NCBI GenBank assembly: GCA_958299035.1
Contig: CATQJL010000316.1
Coordinates: 7,844,347-7,908,346 of the forward strand
Length of the DNA stretch: 64,000 nt
Reading direction: 5' to 3'
Source of the DNA: Cylicocyclus nassatus
Lineage: Eukaryota; Nematoda; Chromadorea; Rhabditida; Strongylidae
In this document: in pieces, positions 10,512 through 23,107 of the stretch
Layout of the letters: each line of letters starts with the position of its first letter
Numbering within the stretch: the stretch's first letter is position 1
Translations under genes and position numbers: made by a program
The notes under the pieces: model-generated
Seen by the model: the letters and a program-made list of their open reading frames with translations, nothing else
Told to the model about the DNA's origin: nothing
Databases searched by the model: none

Positions 10512-12830
10512 CATCCTTCTGACAAGTAGAAATAGTAAAATGAAATATGGCGAGTTTGAGCCAAAGCATCCAGCCTTTTTATCTGGTAATCATGCGCTAA
10601 GATGATATTACAGTCGAAACAAATAAGAAGGTAGGCTCATGCAGAGGGGAGGGGAGGGGCTCGCACAAAGCGTTTCAGGTGGGCAGGGGAAAAATAGTAT
10701 TGAGTCGAAAAGGAGGAGAAGATGGAAGTGGAAGTGCAAATGCGCTGCTATACTAAATATGAGTTAAGAAAAACAATAAGGCTCTTGTCGTCTAACAAGG
10801 CTACACTACACTACATACCTTTTCTGTTTCCTGGTTTCTAACAACGAATAAAGGAAGCAGATGTGCAACTGTATGCTGAAAATAGCTTGCGCATGTGCAT
10901 GTGTAAGGTCAGTAGGACTTTTGGGTGAACACCGGTTTTTTGGTGGATTCCAAGTTTACGGTTGGATGAAACAACATTATGCGAATTTACTCACAATTAG
11001 ACCAAAGGAGCTTGCATTTAAAAAAAGTCAAGTTGTTTGTCAGTAATGTAATTCTTATCAAAAAAATATGAGGCAACCGAATTTCTTGTAAAAAATTAAT
11101 GATTTACAGAATTCGAGAGCACTTCCTAAGTGGAGCATGATAGAAAGTGATGTCTTAATCCAGATAAAAAATACAAATCTCAACATAGATGAATCTTCTA
11201 TGTGCATCATTAGGCGTCGTTTCTGGTGCAAAAAAGGGTTTATGGCTGAAATACTCGTCCTGTTGTAATCTCCACAAACATTGGGTGCTCTATAGCAACC
11301 AACAAAAATCTCAAGAGGATGGAGCATTTACATTTATATACAAAAATGCACTGCGGCCATATGCACTAGTATTGTATCGATTTTGGAAAATGTCAACACT
11401 AATGAGTCAAATTCTGGCGATAAGCAAGGTGGTAAGTCGGCGTCAAAAAATGGCCAAAAGTAGCTTCTCAATACTTATTAAGTGCACGGCAGCAGGATTC
11501 CTTGCAGAAAAAAGTTATGTTGAGGCCGATTCATCTTACTTTACTCGGAAAAAAGCTACTTTTAGCACTGACACTAGCATTTCCAGCCTCAAAATGACAG
11601 AAGAATCTAACAGATATAAGAGTATTATGTTCTCGGAAGCCGCATCCGAGTGTAGTAAGATTAATCGGCCTTGCATGTTTTACCTGAGTATGTTAATTTA
11701 GTCTTATCCTCCAAAAAGTTCTCTGCAAAGCATGAAGCCGAGTTCGAAGAATTGGCCAAAGTATTAATTTGTTAAGTAACAACATCAATGATGACAATTT
11801 TGGCAGCATAGAGCAGAGTAATGTAAATATATTATAAAATGTCAAGCATCCATGGCGTCAACTCGCTGTTGATTTCTTATCAATTCTCCTGTAAGTTGCG
11901 TTGACAACTTCAAGCGCGATGAAAAACCATTCTTTTTCAGAGTCGAATATCCATGACTAAGCAGAAGGAATGCAAGGACGACTTCAACAAAAAAATTAGT
12001 ATTTCTTATATGTCGGGCTACTACGTAAACGCCACAAAAGTTCTGTGCACATTCGATGCATAGTTGTTTTCTAGCGTTAGAATTTGAGCAAGGAACCAGA
12101 AAGATAAAGCAAAGCTTACTTTTCCTCGAAATTTTTTCATAACTCAAAATACACTTTACAGTTTCAGTGATGAACATTTGCGGGTACTATTTTAGGTTGA
12201 AAATGAGTTTATTGATAATTAGAAAAAATGCGAATTTCGACCTTTTTCCAGCGGTCGAATAAAATTTTCCCCTACAGCAATCAAATGCATTTTTTCGGCC
12301 CGTATTACTAAATTATGGATCATCAACTTTGAAAACTAAAATAATTTGATGATCAAATTCAAAGAGTTTCAGCAAAGCAAATTTGTAATTTGAAACAAAG
12401 TGTTCTTCGTATTTATAATTCATGCCTTCACAAATGTTATGAGACTGAGATGGAAAAGCAAAAAAACATCTGGGGTGACGCAGTATAAGCGAGTATTCAA
12501 CTAAAAGTTTTTTCCTCATCGTTTTGGAAAGATGATGTAATACAGCACCAGCAAATGAAGAAACACCATTATTAATCTTCTCTATACTTTCCATCATTAC
12601 GGCGCGGGGATGAGGGGGAGAATTACGAGTAACCAAATTACCTTTAATCTTGAACAAGTATGCTAGCCTCATAATAAGGAGGTAACTTGGTTGCTGTAGA
12701 CTTTTAATGGAAATAAGCAAGTTCTGATCGTAAGGTCCCATTTTGTCTAAACAGCTCCTGAAAAGTTCAAAACTCCCACTAATTTGATCTAAATATTCAA
12801 TTTTGAGTCAAGTTTTTCTTAAGAGAAGCT
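10512..12830. other. Unassigned stretch with one longer open frame
   Basis: Plus strand 11189-11701 is open for 170 codons, and minus strand 11842-12177 and 12313-12741 for 111 and 142 codons. None shows a domain, signal peptide, repeat or convincing splice context, and composition is that of the surroundings. I do not call genes here. Confidence 0.3.
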
Positions 12831-13322
12831 AGCTACCTAATTTAGCTCGGCCTTTTGGCAAGGCACATACATTTCTTAATCAGCTTCAACCGCTGTTATC
12901 AGCGTTTGAAGCTGATTTAGAATATGTACCTATGTCCCTTTTCTTTCATTGTACAATATGCTATTAGCTGCTTAGCACCATTCCAAAGCGAGTTATGAAC
13001 TTTTTTCTGCGCGAATTTGACATACTCATCGACGAACACGATGTTATCATTACCTAAGTGCCACTACATTGCGTTAAGCTTCTTTTTGATGAGAAAAGAT
13101 TGGATTTGTGTTACTTCGATATCTCAGCACTTTTTCTTGCAGATTTTTATTTACAGGAGTCTTCTCATGTTCAGTAGTATGCCGATTTCTCGCAGGAAAA
13201 AGTCCATAACTCGCTTCGGAACGGTGCTTGGCAACTAAGAATAGCATATTTGGAATCAGTGCTGAAGCTGATTCAGAACATTCATGTCCCTTGCCAGAAG
13301 ATCGAGCTAAGTTAGGTAGCTT
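12831..13322. mobile_element. Foldback MITE (~490 bp)
   Basis: The left end agctacctaatttagctcg is repeated inverted at the right end (cgagctaagttaggtagct), and the similarity continues inward through ccttttggcaagg/ccttgccagaag, ttcaaacgctg-like and gcgagttatg/cataactcgc segments. The centre is near 13075. There is no coding capacity. Confidence 0.7.
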
Positions 13323-14463
13323 TCCTCGTTAGACCCTTCTCAAATGTTACGGCACATTTGATGGACACCGTTTTGTGAAACTTTCAAAAAATTGCTGTCA
13401 CGCCTGTAAATGCTTGCCAAAACGAAGAAAAGCCACCCCATTGGTAATCGAGGGATACAAATTTAGAAATATGCAGCGATGTAAAGTTTTTGTCGCAATT
13501 TCGGTAGTGATGTTCAACTGTTGTTCAAGTTCTCACCTTCATACAAGTGCTACACTTTGTCACAAACATCTAACAAATAAATTTCTTGTCATTAAAGGGC
13601 CATAATTAGCAGAATGATGTAGCATGCATACGTTACATTGTGTACATAATGACAACGTCTTTTCTTACTCGCTTGAAACTTTTTGCGCAAAAAAGCGAAG
13701 TTTACAAGACAATTTCAAACGTAGTTGTTATGAAAACGAATTGGGCAAAATTTAAAACTTTAAACCATACGCTTGTGCAAATGCAAAATATGCTGGTACA
13801 TATGCTGGTATAACATGCAAACATTTACATGCGTTTACTGTATTTTCCGGCTAGTTATGACACTGAATGGCAAATTTACCTCGAACCAACTCTGATAACA
13901 CATACACGGTCACGGATTACACACCTCAACACCTCTGTGTTAGTTTACAAGAGCACTTTGCGCGATACAACTCGAAAACTAGAAATAACGAGAACATAAT
14001 AATAATTCAGTGCTTTTCGGTATTTCATGTGTATAAGCATATCGTTCTTTGATGTTTAAGGATGTACTTCTGAAGCCATGATACTATACTGCTTGTTGTA
14101 TGTAACTCGATGATAGTGATTCGTCGGAACCACAACATAGAATGTAGTGCTTTTGCGGTGGTGTAAACTAAGGACTATGCATTTCGAATGTGAATCACTT
14201 TTCATTGAGTTTCTTGACACAGTGATGACTCATATACTGTTTGCAAAGTAGCCGTGTTTGTCAAAACTCAGATAATAATGCTAATCGCTTGCCAAAAGTT
14301 ATTATAGACGATGCGCAATAGTGAACAAAAAAGCACTAAACAAAAGAATTGAACACTGAACACCACTGGTCTGCCTACAAAATGATGGAACATAGCCAAT
14401 TGTGCCCAGACTATCCGTCTGCTGCTACAATTATACTTATGTATAGAGCAGTCATTAGCCTAA

Positions 14464-15560
14464 TTTGAATTTTTGAAAATTTTTCAAAAATTATTTTAAT
14501 TATTTACAAGTATTAGGTTGTCCCAAAAGCTCTTGCGCCAGATTTTCAAAAAATCATAACTTCCTTGCCACCCGATGGATTTTCTTAATTTTAATTTCTT
14601 CTGAAAGAGGAAACCTTTCTCTTTACAGCTGTGTCTTTGCTTTGAAGCGGCGTTCAGAAGTTTTAAAGCTAGAGGCAATTGAATGAAATCAGTCAAGATC
14701 GACATTTTCAAGCTGGGTCACAAAAAATTCTGGAAGTATTTTTATCTGATAGAGTATTTGCACATTACAGTGGTACCTCTCCCATGATTTAAAAGGGAAA
14801 AGATCGACAGTTAGTAGCAAATAAAGAAAATTCCTTTAGTTTTGCAATTTTTGAACGTGCTCAAAAAAGCCTAAAAACGTCACCGAAAAGACGGAAAAGC
14901 CACGATTGTGGGTCTTGTAACCTTTTCTTTCTGACTGGGTGAGAACTGTGTCAAATGAGAGCAATTTTGTTTTTCGTGATTTTTTCGGATTTTCAGTAGT
15001 GCGTTTTTCACGAAAATCAAAAATGCTCTGGATTAGCTCGAAACTTGCTCAGCTAGAAAGAAAAGGTCACAAAACCCATGTCCATGTCATTCCCGTATTT
15101 TCTGTGACATTTCCAGGCTTTTTGAGCTTGCTCAAAAATTGCAAAACTGAAGAAATTTTCTTTGTTTGCCCCTAACTCTCGATATTTTTCGTTTTAAATC
15201 ATGGGAAAGGTACCACTGTAATGTGCAAAATATTCTCTATCAAATAAAAATACTTTCAGAATTTTCCGTGACCCAGCTTGAAAAATGCCGATCTTGACTG
15301 ATTTCATTCAATTGCCGCTAGCTTTGGAACTTTCTAACGCCGCTTCACAACAAAGGTACCATTGTAAAGGGAAATCCCTCTTTCAAACAAAAATAAACTT
15401 AAGAAAATATGGAGTGGCAAGGAAGTCATAATTATTTGAAAATCCGGCGCAAGAAATTTTGAGACAACCTAATATGAACAAGTCACTTGCACATTTTCAT
15501 AACCCCTATAAGTAACTTTCAAAAATTTCGCGACCCATTCTCGGAGGTGGGGGGCTCCTC
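14464..15560 (+). repeat. Dispersed repeat, copy 2, split by a MITE
   Basis: The sequence left of 14512 (ttattttaattatttacaag) and right of 15473 (gaacaagtcacttgcacat) is continuous in the related copies at 512-825 and 20222-20420. The intervening 960 bp is therefore an insertion at a TA dinucleotide. Confidence 0.7.
14513..15472. mobile_element. Mariner-type foldback inserted in a repeat
   Basis: The ends ttaggttgtcccaaaa and ttttgagacaacctaa are inverted repeats flanked by TA. Arms of several hundred bases are inverted copies, for example ggtacctctcccatgattta near 14775 against taaatcatgggaaaggtacc near 15200, so the element folds on itself completely. Two empty relatives of the insertion site in this window confirm the boundaries. 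It carries no transposase. Confidence 0.85.
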
Positions 15561-15981
15561 GGTACCTCACTGATATGTATCTATGCAGCTGTTTACGCTC
15601 TTTTCCCGTGCCAATCTCTCGATAGTCCCAAAATACTCACCGCTTTTCTTTAAAGCGTACGTCCAAACATCGTTCTCCTGAGCTACGAGTTGCAGCGCCT
15701 AAGTTTACATGCAGTGAAGACGGGAAACCTAGACTATCGTTCGTTTGTTCACGATAATCCTGCACTTACTATAAAGGCATAAGTGACTATTTCCTTTTGG
15801 CTTCAAAGCTTTCTAAAGGCTTTGAAATTTTGTTCATTGTCTGCCGTTTTGAATCTATACTAAACAAGGCTTCAGTTTGACTTGGGCAAGCCCGACTTGA
15901 ATAAAATGATTTGACAGATTGGAAAGAAAGTTTTACGTACAGGGCTTATCAAACGCAGTATCGCTTGCCCCAGAATCTCCA

Positions 15982-18545
15982 CCAGAGGTGCGATAGTCGG
16001 AGCCGAGTCTCCGCTTATCTTCACTTTTGAGCTGGTAAAGGGTTACCACATTCACTTTTGGGTAAAAATTTTTTGCTGAAGCTAAAAGAAGGAAAATAAG
16101 CAAAAGGAACGTAAATGAAAGTATTGGAAGCATATATCTATGTAGTAGGGCGATCTAGGCAGTAACCGCCGAGAACCAGAATTTCGAATGATAATATGAC
16201 GTAAAATCATGCGAAATTTCCACTGTTGCAAATCTGGTGGTTGAATGTGTCAGCAATTGCGACTTCACAGGTTTTGAAGCGTAGATGGTGTTCTACCAGA
16301 AAGTGAAAGAATTAGGTCGATTTGAGCAATGGCCGCCGAGAACAAGAATTTTGAAAATTAAGCGATTTTAGGTAACTTAATGACAGCTGACGTTTAGACG
16401 CCTATAAATCTGAATTGCGAACGTGTGCAATGTTGCGACTCCATAGGTTTTGTAGAATAAGAATTGCACTATCAGATTAGACGTACCGATTTATTGAGAT
16501 ACCGCCGAGATTCAGGCTCTTAGAAGGTAAAAAAACCGCTTTTTAAACTTCAACAGCTCATAACTTCTTCAGTATTGCATGAGCCATGTTGGGACTTCAT
16601 AGGTTGGATTCTCCTTTTCAAGAGCTTTCAGATGATTCAAAGTATGTGGGGATTCAATGATTTTTGCGGTTCTAACCCGGGGTGGTAACCCTTTTCATAA
16701 CAAAGTCTCCACCTCGCTCATGTTAATGTATTGGCCGGAGGCCGCCAGTGGAGAATTTGTGATGAAACTCCACCCCCGGGCATGAGCCGTGAGAGGCGCG
16801 AAACCCCAAGTACTATATATCATCTGAAAGCTTTTGAAGAAGAGAATCCAACCTAAGGAGTCTCAACATTTTTCATGCAACTCTGAAAAAGTTATGAGTT
16901 GTTGAATTTCAAAAAGCGCTTTTTTACCTGCTTTTCAAGACCCTGAATCTCGGCGGCATCTCAATGGATCGGTACGGCTAAGACATATTTTGATAAGGCA
17001 AACCTTACTCTAATGAGTCTAAGAAGTTGCAGCATGGCTCATGATTCTGAAGAAGTTATGAGCTGTTGAAGTTCAAAAAGCAGTTTTTACCTGTTTCTTT
17101 AAGAGCAAATCTCGGCGGTATCTCAATAAATCGGTACGTCTAATCTGATAGTGCAGTCTTTACTCTACAAAACCTCTGAAGTCGCAACATTGCACACCTT
17201 TACGTTCCAGATTTACAGGCGTCTAAACGTCAGCTGTCACTAAGTAACTTAAAATAGCTCAATTTTTCAAAATTCTCATTCTCTGCGGCCATTGCTCAAA
17301 TCGACCTAATTCTCTCACTATCTGGTAGAACAAGGCTTGCCCTTCAAAACCTATGTAGTCGCATTTACTGACATCTTCAACCACCAGATATATAACAGTG
17401 GAAATTTCGAGTGATTTTACGTCATTTTATCATTCAAAATTCTCGTTCTCGTGGTTACTGCCTAGATCTACCTACTTTCTTCGCATTACGTTATAACAAA
17501 ATCCACTCGATAAAATACCTAAAGTTTAGCTGAGCTTCACTTACAAGTACACTATCTAATAAACACATTCATTTGAAATAATTATGCTGCTGTGCTTATC
17601 GTGCCTGCGGCCCTAAGGGTTGTTTCATACTGCCGCACTAACTGCAGCTGACTGCACTGACTGCAGCAGACTGCACTGACTGCAGCAGACTGCAGCTGAC
17701 CGCACTGACCGCAACGACCGCACAATCGCTGCATCCTTTCGTAAAAGAGAAAATAGTTGCGAATACATCAAAACACAATGATTTACGCCTCGAAAGTTCA
17801 TAGGTTCTAACTTACTCTCCTCAATCAAATTTTGGCGATTGTTTTTCTTTAATATGCTCATATTTGTTCAGATTCCTTTTGTCATTGCATATACCTATTT
17901 TACTCCCGCTCGTGTTGTCTATTGGGGCATATATTGTTAAGAAACTGTTTGAGCTACAACTATTTATCCTTTCCTCCTTCAAGAAAGGATGTAGCGATCC
18001 GTTCGGCCCCGCGGTCAATGCGGTCAGCTGCAGTCTGCTGCAGTTTGCTGCGGTCAGTGCGGCAGTCTGAAACAACCCTAAAGGGGCCGCTGGATCACAG
18101 TCGTTGACCCTAAGGAGGACCATTGGGTTAGAGCTCGAACTTTATCAAGGAGCTGTGTCTCCGAATTTGTGGGAAGTGCTGAGCTCAGATGCGCTCATGC
18201 CAGGATGACTTTCGGGTGCTTGCAGTAGGCGACGGTGAGTTCCTTGATGTAAATAAAGTGAGAAAAAAGCTTTTACTGCCCTTTGAATTTTTTCTCATTT
18301 CTCCTTTTTATCAGTCAGTGAAGCTTATGAAGCTTTTGAGCAAGAAATTTTTTTGCGAAAAGAGACATCGAGTTTTGCTTCCCCGCTTTCCTCCCCTCTC
18401 TTCGACATCAACCATTTCCCCCCTTCCCTGGTTGACGTTTTTGGGAGGTGAGTGTTCGGCACTGCCACCTTCACTTTTGCCGTGACAGTGGTAGTTGGGA
18501 CCACCTTCACTTTTGGGGGCCCGGCTCCACCCATCGCACCTCTGG
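15982..18545. mobile_element. Foldback element E2, sibling of E1
   Basis: It has the same ccagaggtgcgatag-type ends as E1, the same direct cttcacttttg motifs near both ends and the same arm and central hairpin sequence (16660-16800), clearly diverged from E1. The left 6-bp target duplication tctcca is at 15976-15981; its partner is found only beyond E3 at 19280-19285. E2 is longer than E1 partly because of a 462-bp MITE at 17617-18078 and an extra arm segment near 16950-17110. Confidence 0.8.
17617..18078. mobile_element. Harbinger-like MITE nested in E2
   Basis: The ends gggttgtttcatactgccg and tgcggcagtctgaaacaaccc are inverted repeats, flanked by TAA on both sides. E1 preserves the unoccupied site (gccctaaag at about 10292), which shows that TAA was duplicated on insertion. 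A 3-bp TAA/TTA duplication is typical of PIF/Harbinger elements. Both arms carry arrays of short ctgca/tgactgca units (17640-17720 and about 18020-18060). Confidence 0.85.
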
Positions 18546-19279
18546 GGCGGTATGCAACAATCGCCCGTCCGGGTAAGTTACCCGGACAGGTAGTTTCCGC
18601 TTCATAGCTCGGTGCTCTGAGAATCTACGTTCTTCCTTGTTTGTTCATCTATTGGAGGCTCTACTAACCTAATATTGTAGCACAATGATTAGTAGCACTT
18701 TGCTGTATAAGCTGAGATGATTCGTTATTTGTATGATCCCGAACGGGATCTCCCATTGATCACGCTCATTTTCAAAGTCATTTACATCCACAAAAACTCA
18801 ATGAAGACGTCAACAGAGTTTTGCTGTACATTTATTACGACAGTGCTACGCATGTTTGTGAAAGAAATAAGTGAAAAATCAAGTTGACAAAATCTTCGCT
18901 GAACCTGTGCTCGCGAATTGGGCTCTATCGAAAAACTCAAAACTTGCACATTTCATCTGTGCTACCAAAAACATGCCTAGCATGTCGTAATAGGCCGACA
19001 GCAACTGTGACGTCTTCATTGAGTTTTTGCGGGTATAAATAACTTTGAAAATAAGCGTAATCAGTGGGAGATCCCGTTCGGGATCATACAAATAGCGAAT
19101 CATCTCAGCTTATACAGCAAAGTGCTGCTAGTCATTGTGCTACAATATTAGGTTAGTAGAGCCTACAGTAGATGAACAAACAAGGAAGAACACAGATTTC
19201 CAGAGCACCGAGCTATGAAGCGGAAACTACCTGTCCGGGTAACTTACCCGGACGGGCGATTGTTGCATACCGCCCCAGA
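18541..19279. mobile_element. Foldback element E3 (739 bp)
   Basis: The ends tctggggcggtatgcaac and gttgcataccgccccaga are inverted repeats. Inside each lies a short palindrome (ccgggtaagttacccgg), and the arms match inverted nearly to the centre at about 18900 (for example gatcccgaacgggatc at 18736 and gatcccgttcgggatc at 19069). Its first five bases coincide with the last five of E2, so it inserted exactly at or recombined with the E2 end. It is non-coding. Confidence 0.8.
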
Positions 19280-19479
19280 TCTCCACTTCCGCGGTGAACT
19301 CTGCGCCTCTTCCGCGAACATGCTCTCTGACCACTTCTAATTGATTGAGACTCCGCCTTTCCCACGCCTTGCCCTAGGAAAGTGATCAGAGAGCTTGTTC
19401 GCGATAGAGATGCAGAGTTCAGCGCAGGAGTGCAGATGCTGATGCAAGCGACACTGCGTTTGATAAGCCCTGTACACAG

Positions 19480-20430
19480 TTAAATCAGCGACAAAGGTCG
19501 AGTCTGATTAACGAATTGTAAGAAACTTATTCAACTTGTTCAGCTTGTTCAGTGCTACATGCATCTATTTTGATGACTGAGTACTATTCTTCGCGACTGC
19601 AAACGGTACAAATGAGTTCGGTCACTTTTGCGACCGCCCATTTCGAATGTGACTAAAACAAACCACAAGAACTCAGTGATTCTGACAATTTTTGATGAAA
19701 TGATTTGATAATTCAATGATCTACTTATGATTTCAAACCTTTTCAGACTCATTTCGCAATCGACGTTTGAGAATCGTCCAAATTCGTTTCGCTTATGAAG
19801 AACAGTTTTGGTAGTAACTTCGTATGGTCGTTTGACAAGTGCGCACTCCTACAACCAAAAAACTGAAGGCATTCGCAAGAAGATAATGTTTATGGGCACA
19901 CCAATTTTACAACCCCCTATAAAAACAAGATAGTGTATGGCACCTCGTGACTTGCAAGACACTGTGAGATCGAAATGTCAATGTCAGCCATCTGTTTAAC
20001 AGATGGAAATTTTATGGCGCTCGCATAAACAGGATTCTTTTTTGGTGGAGGAGCAGTAACATTTTATTTTTTGGAAAATACAAATTATGTCTGCTCTGTG
20101 ACTTTATCAGCAAGGAGTTTAACAGAATTCAAATTATTTTACCAGCGACCGTCTATGTAAATGCATTACAATACACTAGCAAAGTCTACTACAAGTTGTA
20201 CTTCGGGTTTTCAAAAGGCTAAACTAAATTTTTTGAAAAACTTTGAAAAAATTATTTTGATTATTTACAAGTATAAGCAAGTCATTTGCGCATTTTTATA
20301 TCATCTAAGTAACTTTGAAAAACTTCGCCATACTCATTAAAATGATTTTTGAACTCTCTTGAAATAAGCTTTGTGCAAAAATCTTTTCGGTAATGCTGCC
20401 GTCACGCCACTTTTTCCAAAATTTCACAGT
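19480..20430. other. Non-coding stretch with repeat copy 3
   Basis: No supported gene. The sequence 20222-20420 (plus) is the third copy of the dispersed repeat also seen at 512-825 and 14464-15560 and represents an uninterrupted version around the TA insertion site. Confidence 0.5.
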
Positions 20431-23107
20431 TTATAGCAGTTTATAACATAGTGTTATAACGGAAAGCTCCCTCAATCTTAGAAGAGCCACTGATAGGGCA
20501 GCGCCAATGGGAACAAGGTTTAAAGGGCGATCTGGGCTGTCGCAAACAAGAGGGACGATGATGTGGTGGCGATCTGTCCTCACAGCGTACAGAAGCTCAC
20601 ATTGGACGTATTCATCGAAAATATTATGACGAAAGCCGAGAAAATCGAGTGCATCACGGACTGACTGAGACAGAAAACACCAACCGCTAAATCCTGCCTT
20701 CGAGATTGAAGAAGAACTGTTTTCAGAAACATGCGACAGCAGGGGAGTTAGCGGTGTTGAAATCCTTGTCAGCACGGGTTAGGCTTTAAACATCAATTCC
20801 TTCAACCAACTAACAACCCGGATCAGACATTCACGAAAATCAAGATGTAGAATAATCCTGACTTTGACCGTCTTCATAGCGTACTCCGTAACATCAAGCT
20901 ACAACGGGAACAAGCTCGAGGCCCTCTACATGGACTTGGGGAGGTTTTACAAAGAAGACTAGCCAAGATCATCCGCGATAATTTCAACGCGAAGACTGGA
21001 GCTAGAAGGTTGCCTGTAAAACATCACATCGAGATTTATAGACTGAATATGAAGTGAAACGAACAAGAGGAAAGACTGTTTGAGTTTGCCCTTACGTCGA
21101 AGGCAACCAGAGAAAATCGTAGTTTTGAAAGCTCACTTTCCGAGGCTGGACGTGGAAATTTCATGGTGGAGAGCACTATAAAAGAGACTGACCACATTAT
21201 CTTCATCAAAAAATCAATGTGTGGCGTACGTCGCTGTCATTCCGAAGTCCTTCACGAGATCAGACCATCGCCTTCTACGTGCCAAGTCTTACTTCCACGG
21301 GAGTGAGAAAGCCTTCAAATTTAGGAAGCATCGTTCAAAGACTAATATCAATGGGAGTTGTTTTCGTCGATGTCCTGCTTTTGGCGAATTACCGTGATCG
21401 ACAACATCAACGAGATACCAAATGCTCGTTTATCACCATTGCGCTAAGGAAGCAGAGAGTCCGAGAGGTACGAGGAAACGCGCAACGCCTGCCGAGGCTC
21501 TGTCAATTTCACCAATACAACCGCGCTTCGCCATTCTGAAGGAACCATAATTGTTTATCGAAAGTCAATGGAAAAGGTTAAACACATCTACCTCGAATCT
21601 TTCTAACAGCCACGTCCACCTACCTTCAAGTCACTCAAGGAGAACGATTATGTCGCACCGTCTGTTCATCCTTCCAAATCGTCCTATCATGCCGACCAAT
21701 AATAGTGTACCGCCCGACCCGTTAGATTCAAACCAGAACATCTGAAGAATCTCCTGCCAGTTCTCATCAAGACTTTGGGAGACTCTTTAGGCGGTACCTG
21801 ACGGAAAGCAACATTCCAAGTCAATGGAAAATCAGCAAGACTGTGCTGCTGTACTAGAATGGATTTCCCAGCGATATTCAATTATCGCCCTATCTGCCTG
21901 TAGTCCGTAATCTACAAACTTTTTACGCAAGTGGATTTCAACAGGATTGGAAGAGAGTTAGTGAAGGACAACCACGGGCAAGCTGATATTGCAGAGAATT
22001 CGATACGGTAGAACAAATACAGCGATGTCAAGACTCATTGAAGTACACGAGAATACAAGATGCCGCGCTGCCTCATCTGCATCGACTTGAAGAGAGTCTT
22101 TGATTGGTTGAGACTGAAGCAGTCATGATGCCTTGTCACGGTGTTCCTAATCAGTAGCATCAAGATGATTCGTGAGCTCTACAGGGTCTTCACAACCAAA
22201 ATCACACCATTCTATCAGGGCATCATTATCGACGAGAATAAAGGCGTACAACAAGGCAACACTATATCGCCAAAACTATTCAGTGCCGCTTTAAAGAACG
22301 TCATGCGTAAGTTGAACTAATTAACGGCCGGCAACTACGTCTTCGGCCTTCGCTTTACTGACTGCATTGTATTGGTAACACCAGGCATCACGCAGGCGGA
22401 ACTATCTGGCCCAGTTTGACGAAGTGTGTGGAAAGATCGGTATACGGTTGAACCACGATACTGTTCATGAGGAAAGGAAGAGTACCTGGTGCTATGTTCA
22501 TGCTCAAAGGAAGAAACATTACCGGATGCTCAAGCTACAAGTCGGGAAAATAAGGAAAATAATGTGATGAACGGTATGCGACCAGCATGGGGAGCTTGTT
22601 AGACAATTGAGGAGGTAGCAAAGAACACCGAAAATCGGCTCCGCGCCCCGCTCTTCAACGTGACAATTTCCTGCTTCGACGTACACTTTAAAACATGGAC
22701 AATGAGGAAGCGGGATGAACACGCGGTTAGCGTCATCGAACGTGTTTGTGATGTTAGGAGTGAACCGACTCACGCAATGAGGGAAGAAATACGAAGGTCT
22801 ATTCTACGTCAACGATCAAAGATCAGCGATGCTGCTGCATAACCAAGCAGAACAAGGTAAAATGGGCCGTACTGATGTGTTTAACGACAATTGGTGGACG
22901 AGAGTTCTAACAGAATGGATACCGTTGGACGTCAAACGGAACGAGGAAAACCGCCGAAGCGATGGTTCTGATGTGTTCACGAAGTCTTCTAATGATGTCC
23001 TTCAGAGCGTCGCACATGTTCCCGGTACGATACGCAGACAGTATTCAAAAATCGCTCGAGGCAGATGGGGGCGTCGCTGGTACTCGGCCATATTCAAAAC
23101 ATGCTGA
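20430..23107 (+). pseudogene. Decayed RTE-type LINE (endonuclease and reverse transcriptase)
   Basis: Plus-strand fragments in shifting frames follow the order of a nematode RTE-like ORF. Endonuclease pieces include ETCDSRGVSGVE and SSYNGNKLEALYMDLGRFY (20700-20960). Then comes the end of the endonuclease with its conserved SDH-type site decayed (about 21170-21290), RT palm pieces (IDLKRVFDW near 22085, VQQGNTISPKLFSAAL near 22250, degenerate FxxD near 22350) and C-terminal pieces (LRQRSKISDAAA, then DNWWTRVLTEWIPLDVKR, 22800-22940). At least six frameshifts or stops break it, so it is inactive. Family recognised from motif order. Confidence 0.8.

Larger units (their letters stand above)
15937..19475. 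mobile_element. Outer foldback carrying nested insertions
   Basis: The left end gtacagggcttatcaaacgc and right end gcgtttgataagccctgtac are exact inverted repeats. The right arm (19287-19475) contains both halves of a hairpin (tgaactctgc...gcagagttca). The left arm is interrupted after tctcca at 15981 and resumes at tctccacttccgcgg (19280), where the same 6 bp are duplicated. Removing the inserts gives a compact foldback of about 240 bp. The order of events is outer element first, then E2, then the TAA MITE inside E2, with E3 beside E2. Confidence 0.8.

Noticed and set aside
11189..11701. 170-codon plus-strand open frame
   Set aside because: No recognisable domain, signal peptide or splice context; kept only as an unassigned stretch.
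12313..12741. 142-codon minus-strand open frame
   Set aside because: Could be an exon, but I found no convincing acceptor and donor pair or motif.
22519..22773. 84-codon minus-strand frame and other frames in 20430-23107
   Set aside because: They are antisense or broken-frame pieces of the decayed LINE.
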